DNA from: Robbsia sp. KACC 23696
GTDB lineage: Bacteria > Pseudomonadota > Gammaproteobacteria > Burkholderiales > Burkholderiaceae
NCBI RefSeq assembly: GCF_039852015.1
Contig: NZ_CP156628.1
Location: 1,116,001-1,180,000 of the forward strand
Direction: 5' to 3'
Length of the DNA: 64,000 bases
This document shows positions 8,789 to 18,377 of this stretch, one piece after another (position 1 is the stretch's first letter; the number at the start of each line of letters is the position of its first letter). The notes beneath the pieces are model-generated. The model worked only from the letters and a program-made list of their open reading frames with translations, was not told the DNA's origin and ran no database searches. A program made the translations under genes and the position numbers.

Positions 8789-9244
8789 CGCAGCTAGCAC
8801 TCCGGACGAACACATGAGTCGGTAAGGCACAACTTCCGGTAAGCGCCGCTGCCCCATCGGCACCAGGCCGGCATAAGGGAAACAGAGGCGATGTAACCGG
8901 TGTTACGTGATGTGCGCTACGTTACCCGCGTGACGGTTGAGATGGTCATCGCTTCGGAGGACGGCATGCCAATCTTCCGATACGCCTTGTTGCAGCAGCG
9001 TCTATCACGTCTTACGCTCTTCTCCGCTATTGCCCGTGCCGCGGCATGCAGCGCGAGCGGGCAACGCCATGCATGATTCGTTCCAGGTCAGTTCCAAAGC
9101 AAAATGCGGCAATGACCTGCAGTTGAAATGAGGCCGTACGCGCCCTCTCCCTCTCCTGCCAATCATTGCCGCATGCGCGCCGTCTCGCCCGCGTCGACTC
9201 CTCCAACGCGGGCACATCGCTGCCCTATTCGACGGCGTGACGCA
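8789..9244. other. Intergenic region without a supported gene
   Basis: I see no coding region here. The stretch 8892-8935 contains two GTAACC/GTTACC-type motifs close together (GTAACCGGTGTTAC and CTACGTTACCCG), possibly a binding site, but this is weak. Confidence 0.3.
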
Positions 9245-9925
9245 TCAGAACCGATAGCTCACGCCAACCTGCACGATCGGATACCAACGGTAGTGCTCGA
9301 CTTTGTTGCGCACCTCGGATTCCTCTTGATCGATGACGGACCGGGCAACATAGGTCGTCAAGACCGACGGTTCGTCGAAGCTGACGCGCGGACGGCCATA
9401 GGCGACGCCGATATCGGCAACAAAGCCAAAGCCTTTATGCAAGGGCTGATGCCCCCATCCCAGACCGAGGTAAGGCATGAAGGTCGGGAAACGGGCGTTT
9501 ACCTTTAATTGCTGACCATTGGCCAATACCGCCGGGATCGCAGTGCCGTCGATATAGTAGTTACCATTGGTCGGCACCGCCGTCGCGTTCAAGCGGTCAC
9601 GATTGATCAACGTACCCGCGCTCACCCGGAAACCATACGAGGGAAACGGAAATACGTCGGCGAATACGCCCAGATGTCGGACCTGCAATTGCCCGTCGAA
9701 CTTATTGCCGCCGGCATTGAACGAATGCGACAGGTTAAAGCCGTTCAAATCCGCGTGGACCCCGACGTATTTCGTGATGCCCCAGGCACCACCGATCCCC
9801 CCACCCTGCGTACCGCCCTGCACATACACTTCCTGTGCCGCCGCGGGCAGCGCCATTGCACCCAAGGCCAACATCACAGCGGCTGCCGCCGCGCTTTTCA
9901 CCGTACGCATTTCCATGTTTTTCAA
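9245..9925 (-). CDS. Outer-membrane beta-barrel protein
   Basis: A secreted protein of about 226 residues with a clear signal peptide (KSAAAAAVMLALGAMALPAAAQ, cleaved after AAA/AQ) followed by alternating amphipathic strands rich in Gly and aromatics, ending in the Phe typical of outer-membrane barrels (VGVSYRF). The best ribosome site, TTGGAG, fits a TTG start at 9925; ATG codons at 9916 and 9910 are alternatives. It looks like a small OmpW/PagL-sized barrel, but I do not see the His-Ser pair expected of a PagL deacylase, so no enzyme function is claimed. Confidence 0.75.
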   Translation of the reverse strand: MKNMEMRTVKSAAAAAVMLALGAMALPAAAQEVYVQGGTQGGGIGGAWGITKYVGVHADLNGFNLSHSFNAGGNKFDGQLQVRHLGVFADVFPFPSYGFRVSAGTLINRDRLNATAVPTNGNYYIDGTAIPAVLANGQQLKVNARFPTFMPYLGLGWGHQPLHKGFGFVADIGVAYGRPRVSFDEPSVLTTYVARSVIDQEESEVRNKVEHYRWYPIVQVGVSYRF

Positions 9926-10794
9926 GATGTACTCCAATCAGAGCATGTCAAACGATCGACCGCCATTTACCGTCTTCATGTGTCGAATAACACGATGCGG
10001 ATACGGCAGGGAACTTTAACGAACTGGCCGAACACTCATCACTCGAGTAAAAGGCGATTTGCCCCGCTTTTCGCCCTCCGCTTCTGCTCACTTCGCTACG
10101 TCACGCCAGCTTGTCGATCGCGACGGCACCCATGCCGACGATACCGACTCCAGCGCAATGCAGCACGCGCGTTACACCTGACACGTTCATCCGCGATGGG
10201 GGAATGCGGACGCGCTACACGCCAGGACCCTGCATTTACTTAAGCTATACCAAAAAAATGACGTTTTCCCGCCGTGCATTGGTGATGCATTCCAAGACAC
10301 ACAACGGCAATGCACCCTTCAAACGCAGCAGTGAAAGACAAGACCGCAGTCTGCGGCATACCGTGCATCGGTGTTTCGGTCGAGGTGTCGATGGATCGGA
10401 GCATGCGGGCAATACGATGAGCGGTCAAACCAAAAAAACAACAACCCTGGTCGCTCTGTATTGTGCGTCGGCGATCACGCGCCGGAACCCGCATCGATCA
10501 ATCGATAAACGTCGCTGTACAGGAATGTTCCATGGCAAAAGCCAGTCTCGCGCCAGCGTCCGTTCCAGTATCGAATGCACGGGCCCGCAGCGATTCAATC
10601 GGACCATTGCCATACATGCGTTTGTTCGCGCGCGCCACTATAGGAGGGGTGATCGGAATCCGGCGCGGGCTGGCAGTTTGTTAAAATGCAGAATCCCTGC
10701 CTCGGCGGCGCCGCCTACCTTGCCGCCGACGTTACGTATGCCAGCTCGTTTCGGCACACACGGCCCTTTTTTCAGGTATCTCTCCGCAATTCCG
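9926..10794. other. Long intergenic region without a supported gene
   Basis: About 870 bases separate the outer-membrane protein and the methyltransferase. A frame is open across most of it on the plus strand, continuous with the methyltransferase, but its translation is Arg/Thr/His-rich and does not look like protein. I see no RNA gene, clear promoter or repeat. Confidence 0.4.
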
Positions 10795-11736
10795 ATGGCC
10801 AAGCAAACTGCCTCCTCCCGTGCGTCCTTCCCCGGCAAAGCCGCCAAAGCCGGCGCGACGCTGTCGGCCAAGCAAGAGAAGCCGGAAAAATACGACATTC
10901 GCCCTGGGCAATCGATCGGGCTTTTGAAGGCGCTGCATATTCTGACGCGCGACGGTCAGATGAATCAGGATAGCCGCCGCAAGTTGAAGCAGGTCTATCA
11001 CCTCTTCCAATTCATCGAGCCCTTGCTGGCCGATATCCAGCAAAAGCATGGCGCCGTGACGCTAGTGGATCATGGCGCCGGAAAGTCCTACCTCGGCTTC
11101 ATCCTTTACGACCTGTTCTTCAAGGCAATCGACGACGCCTCGCACATCTACGGTATCGAAACGCGCGAAGAGCTGGTTACCCGATCACGGGCGCTGGCGG
11201 AAGAGCTGGGATTCGATCGGATGTCGTTTCTGAACCTGACCGTCGCCGATGCCACGCAAAGTCGGGCGCTGCCGGAGCAGGTCGACGTCGTGACCGCATT
11301 GCATGCGTGCGACACGGCCACCGACGATGCGATCGATTTTGCCTTGCGCAAGCGCGCCCAATCGATCGTCGTCGTTCCCTGCTGCCAGGCGGAGGTAGCT
11401 TCGGTGCTGCGTCGGCACAAGGGCGCCGCGCTGGCATCGAACCCGCTGACGGAAATCTGGCGCCATCCGCTGCACACGCGCGAGTTCGGCAGTCAGATCA
11501 CCAATGTGCTGCGTTGTTTGCAGCTGGAATCGCACGGCTATCAGGTCAGCGTGACGGAGCTCGTGGGCTGGGAGCACTCGATGAAGAACGAATTGATCAT
11601 CGCCCAATACAAGGATCTACCCCGCGCACGCCCGGCAAGCCGTTTGCGCGAAGTACTCGACACGCTCGGCCTCGAAGATATGAAGCGCCGCTTTTACAGC
11701 GGCCAACCCGCCGCCGATGCATTGCACGACGCATGA
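10795..11736 (+). CDS. Class I SAM-dependent methyltransferase
   Basis: A 313-residue protein. After a Lys/Ala-rich start (about 40 residues) it carries a SAM-binding motif in LVDHGAGKSYLGFILYDLF, which fits the DxGxGKGYLS-type motif I of the Methyltransf_32 group, and a later HACDTATDDAI and VVPCCQ motif. That family includes proteins thought to methylate RNA or protein; the substrate here is not evident. The ATG at 10795 is chosen because sequence upstream of it is not protein-like, though no strong ribosome site precedes it. Confidence 0.8.
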   Translation: MAKQTASSRASFPGKAAKAGATLSAKQEKPEKYDIRPGQSIGLLKALHILTRDGQMNQDSRRKLKQVYHLFQFIEPLLADIQQKHGAVTLVDHGAGKSYLGFILYDLFFKAIDDASHIYGIETREELVTRSRALAEELGFDRMSFLNLTVADATQSRALPEQVDVVTALHACDTATDDAIDFALRKRAQSIVVVPCCQAEVASVLRRHKGAALASNPLTEIWRHPLHTREFGSQITNVLRCLQLESHGYQVSVTELVGWEHSMKNELIIAQYKDLPRARPASRLREVLDTLGLEDMKRRFYSGQPAADALHDA

Positions 11737-11817
11737 TGTGAAGCCAGCGACATCGACGAAGTGGGCGCCGGCCGCATAGCGAGGCGTGGGGCGATCTCCG
11801 CGGCGGCCACTGTCTGA

Positions 11818-12621
11818 TCAGGCGGGAAATCGCGCCAGCAACAACGACGCGGCAATGGCGAACATCACGCAGCCGATGCTCGCATCGAGTATGCGCCATG
11901 CCGCGGGACGGGCGAACAGTCCGCTCAGACGCCGAGCGCCGTAACCGAGTAAGACGAACCAGATGCACGACGCCGCCATCGCGCCGACACCGAACCACCC
12001 GCGCGACGGCCAAGGCAGGCGGCCACCCACGCCGCCCAACAGAACGACGGTGTCCAGATAGACGTGCGGGTTCAACCAGGTCAGCAGCGTCACCGTCATC
12101 AGCGCCTTGCGCAGCGATCCCGCCTCAGTGCGCAAACCGCGATTCCCATTGGCCCGGGCAAGCGGCCCGCTTCCCCGGGCCATGATCGTGGTGCCTGCAC
12201 TGCCCCCCTGAGCGCCCGCTACGGCAGCGGACACCGTCGCCCAAGGCGCGGGCCGCGCTGGACGTGACACAAGCTCAGGCGCGGCCTGGGCCGTCAGGGA
12301 AGTGGCCCCGCGCCAGGCCGCGCGCCAGCTGCGCAGCGCGTAAATCGTCAACATCGCAGCGCCACCGTAGCGCACGGCTTCGATGAGTCCCGGATGCGCC
12401 AGAATCACGCCCCCCATGCCGGCCAGCCCGCACGCCTCCAGGACGATGTCGTAGACGCAGCAAAGCAAGACCACCGCACCGATATGCATGCCCTGCACGC
12501 CTTGTTTCAGCACAAACGCGTTTTGCGCACCGATCGCGACGATCAGGCCCGCGGTCAGCCCGAAGCCGGACAGCAGCGCGGGGACGTAGACGGCAAGAGA
12601 CGCAAGAGACGGGAAAATCAT
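11818..12621 (-). CDS. lysE: LysE/ArgO-type basic amino acid exporter
   Basis: An inner-membrane exporter of 267 residues with about six hydrophobic segments. The family signature GLIVAIGAQNAFVLKQG is near the N terminus, and FNP-like LTWLNPHVYLDTVVLLGG is in the middle. The central loop (about residues 95-150) is longer than usual and rich in Arg, Gly and Ala. It is divergent from an ArgP-type LysR regulator with about 160 bases between, the classic lysE-lysG/argO-argP layout in which the regulator senses lysine or arginine and turns on export. An ATG at 12630 is an alternative start. Confidence 0.9.
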   Translation of the reverse strand: MIFPSLASLAVYVPALLSGFGLTAGLIVAIGAQNAFVLKQGVQGMHIGAVVLLCCVYDIVLEACGLAGMGGVILAHPGLIEAVRYGGAAMLTIYALRSWRAAWRGATSLTAQAAPELVSRPARPAPWATVSAAVAGAQGGSAGTTIMARGSGPLARANGNRGLRTEAGSLRKALMTVTLLTWLNPHVYLDTVVLLGGVGGRLPWPSRGWFGVGAMAASCIWFVLLGYGARRLSGLFARPAAWRILDASIGCVMFAIAASLLLARFPA

Positions 12622-12783
12622 CGATATCATTTGACTAACATCACGGGACACGCAAAGCGCCGAAGGAATGCTTCTATAATCGGCAGCGTAACGAGGCCTT
12701 CTTCCGGCGACAACGCAAAGTCTGTTATGCGGCTTTAGCGTTTCTTATTTCGTCGCTGCCCGCCGTGTTTTATCGACCCCTCC

Positions 12784-13893
12784 ATGCCAATCGACCGTGC
12801 CCAACTTCGTGCCTTCGTCACTGTCCTGCGCGAGGGCAGTTTCGATGGCGCTGCGCGCATGCTGCACGTCACCGCGCCCGCCATCTCGCAGCGCGTGCGC
12901 CAACTGGAGGAGCGTCTCGGCCAGGTATTGATCAGGCGCGGCACCCCGTGCACGGCGACCGATGCCGGCGCCGAACTGGCCCGTCATGCCGAGCAGATCG
13001 ATATGCTCGAAGCCGAGACCTTGCACGCACTGGCACGGTTGCAGGGATTTTCAGGGTTGGCGGATGGCGACGACGCACTGCATGCCGCCGACGATGCGCC
13101 ACCGGTTCGGATTCCGGTCGTCGTCAATGCGGACTCGCTCGACACGTGGTTCATGGACGTCGCGGTCGCGGTCGCCACGCCGGAGTCGGGCCCTGCGCTG
13201 GTCCTGCACATTCAGGTGGACGACCAGGACCACACCACCAGCTTGCTACGTGACGGCAGCGTCATCGCAGCCGTCACCGCGGAGCCGCAAGCGGTGCAAG
13301 GATGCGAGGCCAGCGCACTGGGTGTCATGCGCTATATCGCCGTGGCGTCGCCGGCGTTCATCGCGCGCTGGCTCGCTGTCCTGTCGACCGATCGAGCCGA
13401 TGCCGGCGCCACGCAAGCCGAGGCAGATAGTGCCGATAGCGCCGCGTGGGCAGCCCTGTCGCGCGCGCCGTTCATCCAGTTCAACGAGAAAGACGCGCTG
13501 CAGGCGCGTTTTCTGGGATCGTGGGCCGCGCCATCCGACACAGGCAGCGCAAACGCACGCGCCCCCAGCTTCCGACTTCCCACCACCGGCAGTTTCGTCG
13601 ATGCGTGTCGGCGAGGCATGGGATGGGGCATGGTGCCGCTGCAGATGGCCGCGCCCCTGCTCGCGGACGGCACTCTCCGCCAAGTGACACGGGCAGGCCG
13701 TGACGATGGGATCGATGTGCCTTTATATTGGCAGCGCTGGGCACTGCGCTCGCCGGTTCTGCAGCGGCTCAGCGCAACCGTCGAGCGCGTTGCAGCCGCC
13801 AGCCTGCGCGCGCCGCTCGCGGACGCGCAACAGGCGCCGGCGCGGCCCGGGGCGGCTTCGAGCGGCGCTTCAGCGCCGCCCGCGACCCGTTAG
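12784..13893 (+). CDS. argP: LysR-type regulator of the ArgP/LysG (IciA) family
   Basis: A 369-residue regulator, longer than the usual 290-300 because of inserts around residues 95-115 and 210-225 and an Ala/Pro-rich tail. The N-terminal winged helix is typical (LRAFVTVLREGSFDGAARMLHVTAPAISQRVRQLEERLG). It is divergent from the LysE-type exporter, so it very likely activates that gene when basic amino acids accumulate. Its 3' end overlaps the convergent exporter gene at 13870 by 24 bases. Confidence 0.9.
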   Translation: MPIDRAQLRAFVTVLREGSFDGAARMLHVTAPAISQRVRQLEERLGQVLIRRGTPCTATDAGAELARHAEQIDMLEAETLHALARLQGFSGLADGDDALHAADDAPPVRIPVVVNADSLDTWFMDVAVAVATPESGPALVLHIQVDDQDHTTSLLRDGSVIAAVTAEPQAVQGCEASALGVMRYIAVASPAFIARWLAVLSTDRADAGATQAEADSADSAAWAALSRAPFIQFNEKDALQARFLGSWAAPSDTGSANARAPSFRLPTTGSFVDACRRGMGWGMVPLQMAAPLLADGTLRQVTRAGRDDGIDVPLYWQRWALRSPVLQRLSATVERVAAASLRAPLADAQQAPARPGAASSGASAPPATR

Positions 13894-15336
13894 ATAGTGA
13901 CGAAGGCGGCGCAGTCGCATGGCGAGGCCGGCGGACGCGGCGCTGACAAGCGGGACGGACTGGCCGAGGCCAAGGCCACGCCATCCGTCACGACGCCAGG
14001 CACGCCACGCGTCCTTCACCCATGAGGGATTCAGGAACAACCACAGCGCCGCGAAGGCGAGCACGCCGCATCCAAGGAACGTGCCTTCATAGCCGAACGC
14101 GCCGACCATGACACCGGAAAGAATACCGGCCATGATCGAGCCGACCCGGGCGGCATTGAAAAAAAGCGCCGTCGCCGCAGCGGGAGTGGCGGGCATCAGA
14201 TCCTGGATATACACCATGCCCAGACAAGACGTCACGGCCACGACGAACGCACTCAAGGCCTGCATCGGAATCAACACACCAATATTCCACGCCACCGCCA
14301 CCGCGATGAAATACACGGTGTGGACGGCTGCACAGGCGGCCAACCACTTCAGTTTGTCGAGGCGCTCGCTGCGAGCGCCCAATGCCAGCATCATCGGTAT
14401 CTCGAGCAAGGCACCCAGACCGAACATGATGGAGACATCGGTGCGCGAGCCGTGCATTCCCTGAACGATGTACAACGGCAAGACAATGATCGTCGCGTTT
14501 GCAACAAGGCCCAGCAGCGTCAAGGCAATCACCGCACGCCACAGCGTCCCTTTGTCCACCGCGGCCGCGGCTGCCGCGTCGGTAAGCGAAGCCGCCTTTT
14601 CCGTTTCTGCATCGCTGGCAAGGTGAATGCCTGCCTCGCTGGCTGCCGCACCCGGCAACGTCCTCGTCGCATTATCGGGGCGATCCGCCGCTGCGGGCAT
14701 CGCGGCGCGGGCAGCTTGAAAGCCCTGCGTCGCGTCCCGTGCGCCGTGGGCACTGACCGGCTGCATGCGATAAACGATCACCGCACAGCCGGCGAAGCTC
14801 GCGGCAGCGAACAAAAACAGGCCGTAGAAATTGCTGGCCGCCAGGATCAGGGCACCGATCGTGGGGCCGAAAACCCAGGCCATCGACAGGACCGTTCGCA
14901 ACGAGGCCGTCGCAAAGGCGCGCTCGGCATCGCTTCGAAAAGGCAGGCCGACACGGCCGAAAGAAAACACCAGCGCGATGGCCGAACCGCCCACACCCAG
15001 AAAGGCGACGCCGATCACCAGCAAGCCGATGTAGTTCGTGACGAAACACAGGCAGACATAGCCCACTGCGGCTGCCAGCAAGGCACCGATCAGCAAGGCC
15101 CGATGTCCGCCGTGCCGATCGGTCCATTTACTCGCAATGGTGCTCGCGATGACGCCACTTGCCGCAATCACTGTCATGAATACGCCGAGATGCAAAGGCG
15201 TCATGCCCGCGTGCTCGATGCTGAACAACGACAGATAGGGCGCGGTGAACGACAAGGCGATGCCTAGCAACAGGATCGCACCGGCCAAGGGCATGAAAGA
15301 GGGGATAGCGGCGAGACTGGCGAGACGTTTATTCAT
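13870..15336 (-). CDS. MFS transporter, sugar-efflux (SetA/SetB)-like
   Basis: A 488-residue inner-membrane carrier with about 12 hydrophobic segments and a long cytoplasmic loop (about residues 195-265) between the halves. The motif-A-like SKWTDRHGGHRALLIG follows helix 2. The N-terminal half (FTAPYLSLFSIEHAGMTPLHLGVFM) resembles Set-family sugar efflux proteins; the exported substrate is not shown. The last 24 bases overlap the 3' end of argP on the other strand. Confidence 0.8.
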   Translation of the reverse strand: MNKRLASLAAIPSFMPLAGAILLLGIALSFTAPYLSLFSIEHAGMTPLHLGVFMTVIAASGVIASTIASKWTDRHGGHRALLIGALLAAAVGYVCLCFVTNYIGLLVIGVAFLGVGGSAIALVFSFGRVGLPFRSDAERAFATASLRTVLSMAWVFGPTIGALILAASNFYGLFLFAAASFAGCAVIVYRMQPVSAHGARDATQGFQAARAAMPAAADRPDNATRTLPGAAASEAGIHLASDAETEKAASLTDAAAAAAVDKGTLWRAVIALTLLGLVANATIIVLPLYIVQGMHGSRTDVSIMFGLGALLEIPMMLALGARSERLDKLKWLAACAAVHTVYFIAVAVAWNIGVLIPMQALSAFVVAVTSCLGMVYIQDLMPATPAAATALFFNAARVGSIMAGILSGVMVGAFGYEGTFLGCGVLAFAALWLFLNPSWVKDAWRAWRRDGWRGLGLGQSVPLVSAASAGLAMRLRRLRHYLTGRGRR

Positions 15337-15375
15337 GAAATCGACTATACGTCAATGACGCCGCTCGCGCGCCTC

Positions 15376-16083
15376 TCAGCGGCAAACGACTGACTGGCCG
15401 TTGAGCTGTTCGTGTTCGTGCGTGAAGCTGACCCGATCGGGCTGCCCCGCATCGCCGGTCACACGAATCACATAGAGGCTGTCGTAATCGCTGCTCGCCC
15501 AGCGCGGCACTTGCGCCTTCGAGGCGCCGAGGCGTTGCAACACGGCTTTCGCGACCTGCTCGGCGATACGATGTTCCCAGGCAACGAAGACCGTCTTACC
15601 AGCCATCTCCGGCGCTAAAAGCCGATTCACCAGCGCGTCGCTGTCTTCATAGCCGAGCGAGACGTCGACCGGCATGCCATTCGCAATCGCGGTCGGCTCT
15701 ATCGTCGCCAAGGGGCGGACATACGCATAGTTGCGACCCAGATCCGATTTGAGAACCGCAGGATTGGGGGCGATGATGAAGTCCGGGCGACCGTACCGCT
15801 TCGCCAACACCTTCGGCAAGGCCAGCGAACGATTCAAGCCCTGACAATTCAATTGGCCAAACCCTTCCATCGGCTTTTCACCATGGCGCATCAGCACGAT
15901 CGTCTCCACGGCCGGATGCGTGATGGCCGAGGCGGCATCGGATGGCGCTGCTGCGTCCGCTACCACCGCCCTTGCCCAACCGGCCTCGGGCACCAGCGCC
16001 AAAGCAAGGCAGATCGCCATCGCGCAGCGGACGTATCGCAAGGCCGCATGGTTCGAACCGATCGGCGATCGGCGTCGGTGCAT
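15376..16083 (-). CDS. Exported histidine phosphatase superfamily protein
   Basis: A 235-residue protein. A long basic N region and hydrophobic stretch (AMAICLALALVPEAGWARA) make a signal peptide. The phosphatase signature RHG is in VLMRHGEKP, and the second catalytic histidine probably lies in VAWEHRIAEQVAKAVL. It therefore belongs to the branch-1 histidine phosphatases, probably periplasmic; the substrate is unknown. The start at 16083 gives a complete leader; 16020 is a shorter alternative. The frame is open a further 435 bases upstream but that part overlaps the next gene on the other strand. Confidence 0.75.
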   Translation of the reverse strand: MHRRRSPIGSNHAALRYVRCAMAICLALALVPEAGWARAVVADAAAPSDAASAITHPAVETIVLMRHGEKPMEGFGQLNCQGLNRSLALPKVLAKRYGRPDFIIAPNPAVLKSDLGRNYAYVRPLATIEPTAIANGMPVDVSLGYEDSDALVNRLLAPEMAGKTVFVAWEHRIAEQVAKAVLQRLGASKAQVPRWASSDYDSLYVIRVTGDAGQPDRVSFTHEHEQLNGQSVVCR

Positions 16084-16233
16084 CCACGTCGCGGCTGCGC
16101 CAGCGCCTGACGGGGCGCAAAGCGCGACATCGGGAGTTGCGGAGATAATAGCGGTACGTGTCGCTAAGCGGGGGGCAGGACGTACATGCCATCGCGCTAC
16201 GGCTGTCTGGCGCATCACTTCTTTGTATCCACT

Positions 16234-16611
16234 ATGAACGACCTCACACCAAGTGCGTCCTTCTCCATGACGACTCCGGCCATCGAGAGCTGGCACGCAC
16301 ATGTCTATTTCGACGCGACTAGCCGTGATGCGGCGTGGCACTTCCGCGAAACCATCATCGCGCAGCTGGGCGAGCGTATGCAGATGGGTCGCTTCCACGA
16401 GCGGCCGGTCGGACCGCATCCGATGTGGAGCTATCAATTGGCATTCGCGCCGGACCAGTTGGCGCCCATGCTCAGCTGGCTGACAGTGCACCACGGCCCA
16501 CATGATGTCTTCTTGCATCCTAACACCGGCGATGCATTACGCGATCATCGCGACTGTGCCGTTTGGATCGGCCGCTCGCATATTCTGCGTCTCGCCGGGC
16601 TAGGCGGCTAA
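16234..16611 (+). CDS. DOPA 4,5-dioxygenase family protein
   Basis: A 125-residue protein of the extradiol DOPA-dioxygenase-like family (PF08883 type). Characteristic segments are WHAHVYFD near the N terminus, GPHPMWSYQL in the middle and HPNTGDALRDH near the C terminus, which supply the histidines expected to hold iron. Bacterial members are small single-domain proteins of this size; their natural substrate is mostly unknown. A second ATG at 16267 (MTTPAIESWHAH) could also be the start, since neither has a strong ribosome site. Confidence 0.82.
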   Translation: MNDLTPSASFSMTTPAIESWHAHVYFDATSRDAAWHFRETIIAQLGERMQMGRFHERPVGPHPMWSYQLAFAPDQLAPMLSWLTVHHGPHDVFLHPNTGDALRDHRDCAVWIGRSHILRLAGLGG

Positions 16612-16641
16612 GCACGGGGGCGCAAGGCCCATGACCCGATG

Positions 16642-16658
16642 ACCATGGCCGTTCACCT
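16642..16658 (-). repeat. Distal iteron copy, left outlier
   Basis: AGGTGAACGGCCATGGT on the minus strand matches the iteron consensus seen upstream of repA at every fixed position, although it lies about 7.5 kb from the repA start in a short intergenic gap. Confidence 0.6.
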
Positions 16659-16708
16659 AAGGCGAGACAGCCAGCGCATCGGCCGTCAGCGCATGCGCTG
16701 ACACTCGC

Positions 16709-17491
16709 TCACACCAGTTCGAATCCGACCGGTGGCAGACCCACGATCTCACCGCGCACTTCGCCCGTGTGCTGCGCGAGGTACATGCCGGTGAAGGTGC
16801 CGGTGGTCAGCACCGTATCCGGCGTCACATCGATCCCCAACTCCGTGGTGGCGTAGTTCACTGCCCACGACAACAGGCGGCGCGGATCCCCTGCGGAGTT
16901 ACCGATCTTGCCCTGAACCTGGACGTCGACGATGTTGGTATCGCCGATCCGGAAATGCGCTTGCGGAGAAACGAAAGGGAAGTCGTCGCGATACGGCACG
17001 AAGTTGCCGACAATCAATGCGCCATGGGTGCTGAAATCGGCGCTGGTCGCGCGTTTTTCGACATCGGGCCAGGCCGCGAAGCGGGTTGCGACCAATTCGA
17101 TGGTGGCGCCCATTTCAGCGATCGATTCGCGCACTTCTTCGTCCGAGTACGGCATCGCGCGGGCAACGAACGTCTTGCCCAACTTGAAAGCGATCTCCAA
17201 TTCGAGGCCCGCGGGCGGGAAGGCATCGCGCGCGAGTGCCACGCCCGGCTTATGCACGCCCTGCGCCGCCAACGGCGCGCCGCCTGGCGCCGCGTCAGGC
17301 GACTTGGCGCCGATCTTCCAGCCCCCGACCTTCTCGCCGGTCAGTGCGAAAACGGCTTGCTGGACCGCATAGCAGGCGGCATCGTCCGGCAGCGTCGGCA
17401 GCACGGTATCCGCGGGAATGCGTTGATGGGACTGGCGCGCTTCGGCCAGCAGGCGGCTCAACGTCGCCACGGCTTGTTGGGTATCGGACAT
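16709..17491 (-). CDS. 2-keto-4-pentenoate hydratase family protein
   Basis: A 260-residue member of the fumarylacetoacetate hydrolase/hydratase family, which adds water to 2-hydroxypenta-2,4-dienoates in meta-cleavage pathways. Family features are GWKIGAKSPD near residues 56-65, the acidic metal-binding segment GLELEIAFKLGKTF, then EMGATIELVATRF and TTGTFTGMYLAQ. AAGG precedes the ATG. No other meta-cleavage genes are beside it apart from the dioxygenase-like gene on the opposite strand, so the pathway is uncertain. Confidence 0.85.
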   Translation of the reverse strand: MSDTQQAVATLSRLLAEARQSHQRIPADTVLPTLPDDAACYAVQQAVFALTGEKVGGWKIGAKSPDAAPGGAPLAAQGVHKPGVALARDAFPPAGLELEIAFKLGKTFVARAMPYSDEEVRESIAEMGATIELVATRFAAWPDVEKRATSADFSTHGALIVGNFVPYRDDFPFVSPQAHFRIGDTNIVDVQVQGKIGNSAGDPRRLLSWAVNYATTELGIDVTPDTVLTTGTFTGMYLAQHTGEVRGEIVGLPPVGFELV

Positions 17492-17616
17492 AATCGCCTT
17501 ATTCTAGGAGACGTGAAGTGAAATGGTTATCGCGCCAGGCCATGCGGAAATGGACCCGTCGCGATGGTTTTCGGCGTTTGTAGCACTTTGCCGCGCCGGT
17601 ACGCCGCGGACCGGAC

Positions 17617-18015
17617 TTAGGGCAGGATCTCCAGCACCGATTCGATCGGACGGCACAGACGAACCCCGCGCTCGGTCACGACGAACGGTCGGTTGATCAG
17701 AATTGGGTGCGCCACCATTGCATCCAACAGAGCCGCATCGCTGGCGTCTGCCAAACCCAGTTCCGCATAGATCGCTTCCTTCTCGCGTATCGCCCCCCGT
17801 ACCGTCAGGCCAGCCCTTCCGATCATCGCTTTCAGTGCAGCGCGGCTTGGCGGATTTTTGAGGTAATCGACCACGACCGGTTCGATCCCACGTTCCGACA
17901 GGAGGGCGAGCGTCTTCCGTGACGTGCTGCACCGATTGTTGTGGTAAATCGTCACCGAATCAGCGGAGTGAGAGGCGGCAGCAGGAGATGCGGAATGAGG
18001 CGATTGGGTAGGCAT
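17617..18015 (-). CDS. arsC: ArsC-type glutaredoxin-dependent arsenate reductase family protein
   Basis: A 132-residue protein with the ArsC/Spx fold. The nucleophile Cys is at about residue 29 in YHNNRCSTSRKTLALL, followed by EPVVVDYLKNPPSRAALKAMI and the conserved HPILINRPFVV. This matches the ArsC branch (ArsC reduces arsenate with glutathione and glutaredoxin). There is no arsenic transporter or ArsR gene beside it, so the physiological role could differ. About 20 residues rich in Ser and Ala precede the domain. Confidence 0.85.
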   Translation of the reverse strand: MPTQSPHSASPAAASHSADSVTIYHNNRCSTSRKTLALLSERGIEPVVVDYLKNPPSRAALKAMIGRAGLTVRGAIREKEAIYAELGLADASDAALLDAMVAHPILINRPFVVTERGVRLCRPIESVLEILP

Positions 18016-18377
18016 CGTTACGATATTGAACGGATCGAAATTGGAAACGGTGCGCGTGCGGCGGCGCATCGCTGCCGAGGCATTGTAGATCCAGGAGGGC
18101 CGACGTGGAAACCCTACAATACGACGAAATTGCAGCACTCCTTTATGTCGTGCCCTTCCGGCGATCCAGATGCCGAAAAACCCTGTTTTTCGCCGATAGT
18201 TGGAAAATCGTCCCCAGATTTAAGACGATTATCGAATCTTATGTGGCCAAATTTGCTGGTTTTTCCAAATGTGTACAAACGTACGCCCTAATTAAAGTTA
18301 TTTGCGTATTTTCCGTATTATTGGAATAATAATTGCTACACCAGTCATATAATCGTGCCCTTCCGGAGGTGGTAGGA
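18016..18377. promoter_or_regulatory. AT-rich divergent promoter region with a short dyad
   Basis: The gap between arsC and the TetR gene becomes AT-rich from about 18180. A dyad ATTATT-GG-AATAAT lies at about 18316-18329, roughly 50 bases before the TetR start, and could be its operator. No gene is supported. Confidence 0.4.

Noticed and set aside
10111-10794. Upstream extension of the methyltransferase frame
   Set aside because: The translation is Arg/Thr/His-rich without any domain; the coding pattern begins at 10795.
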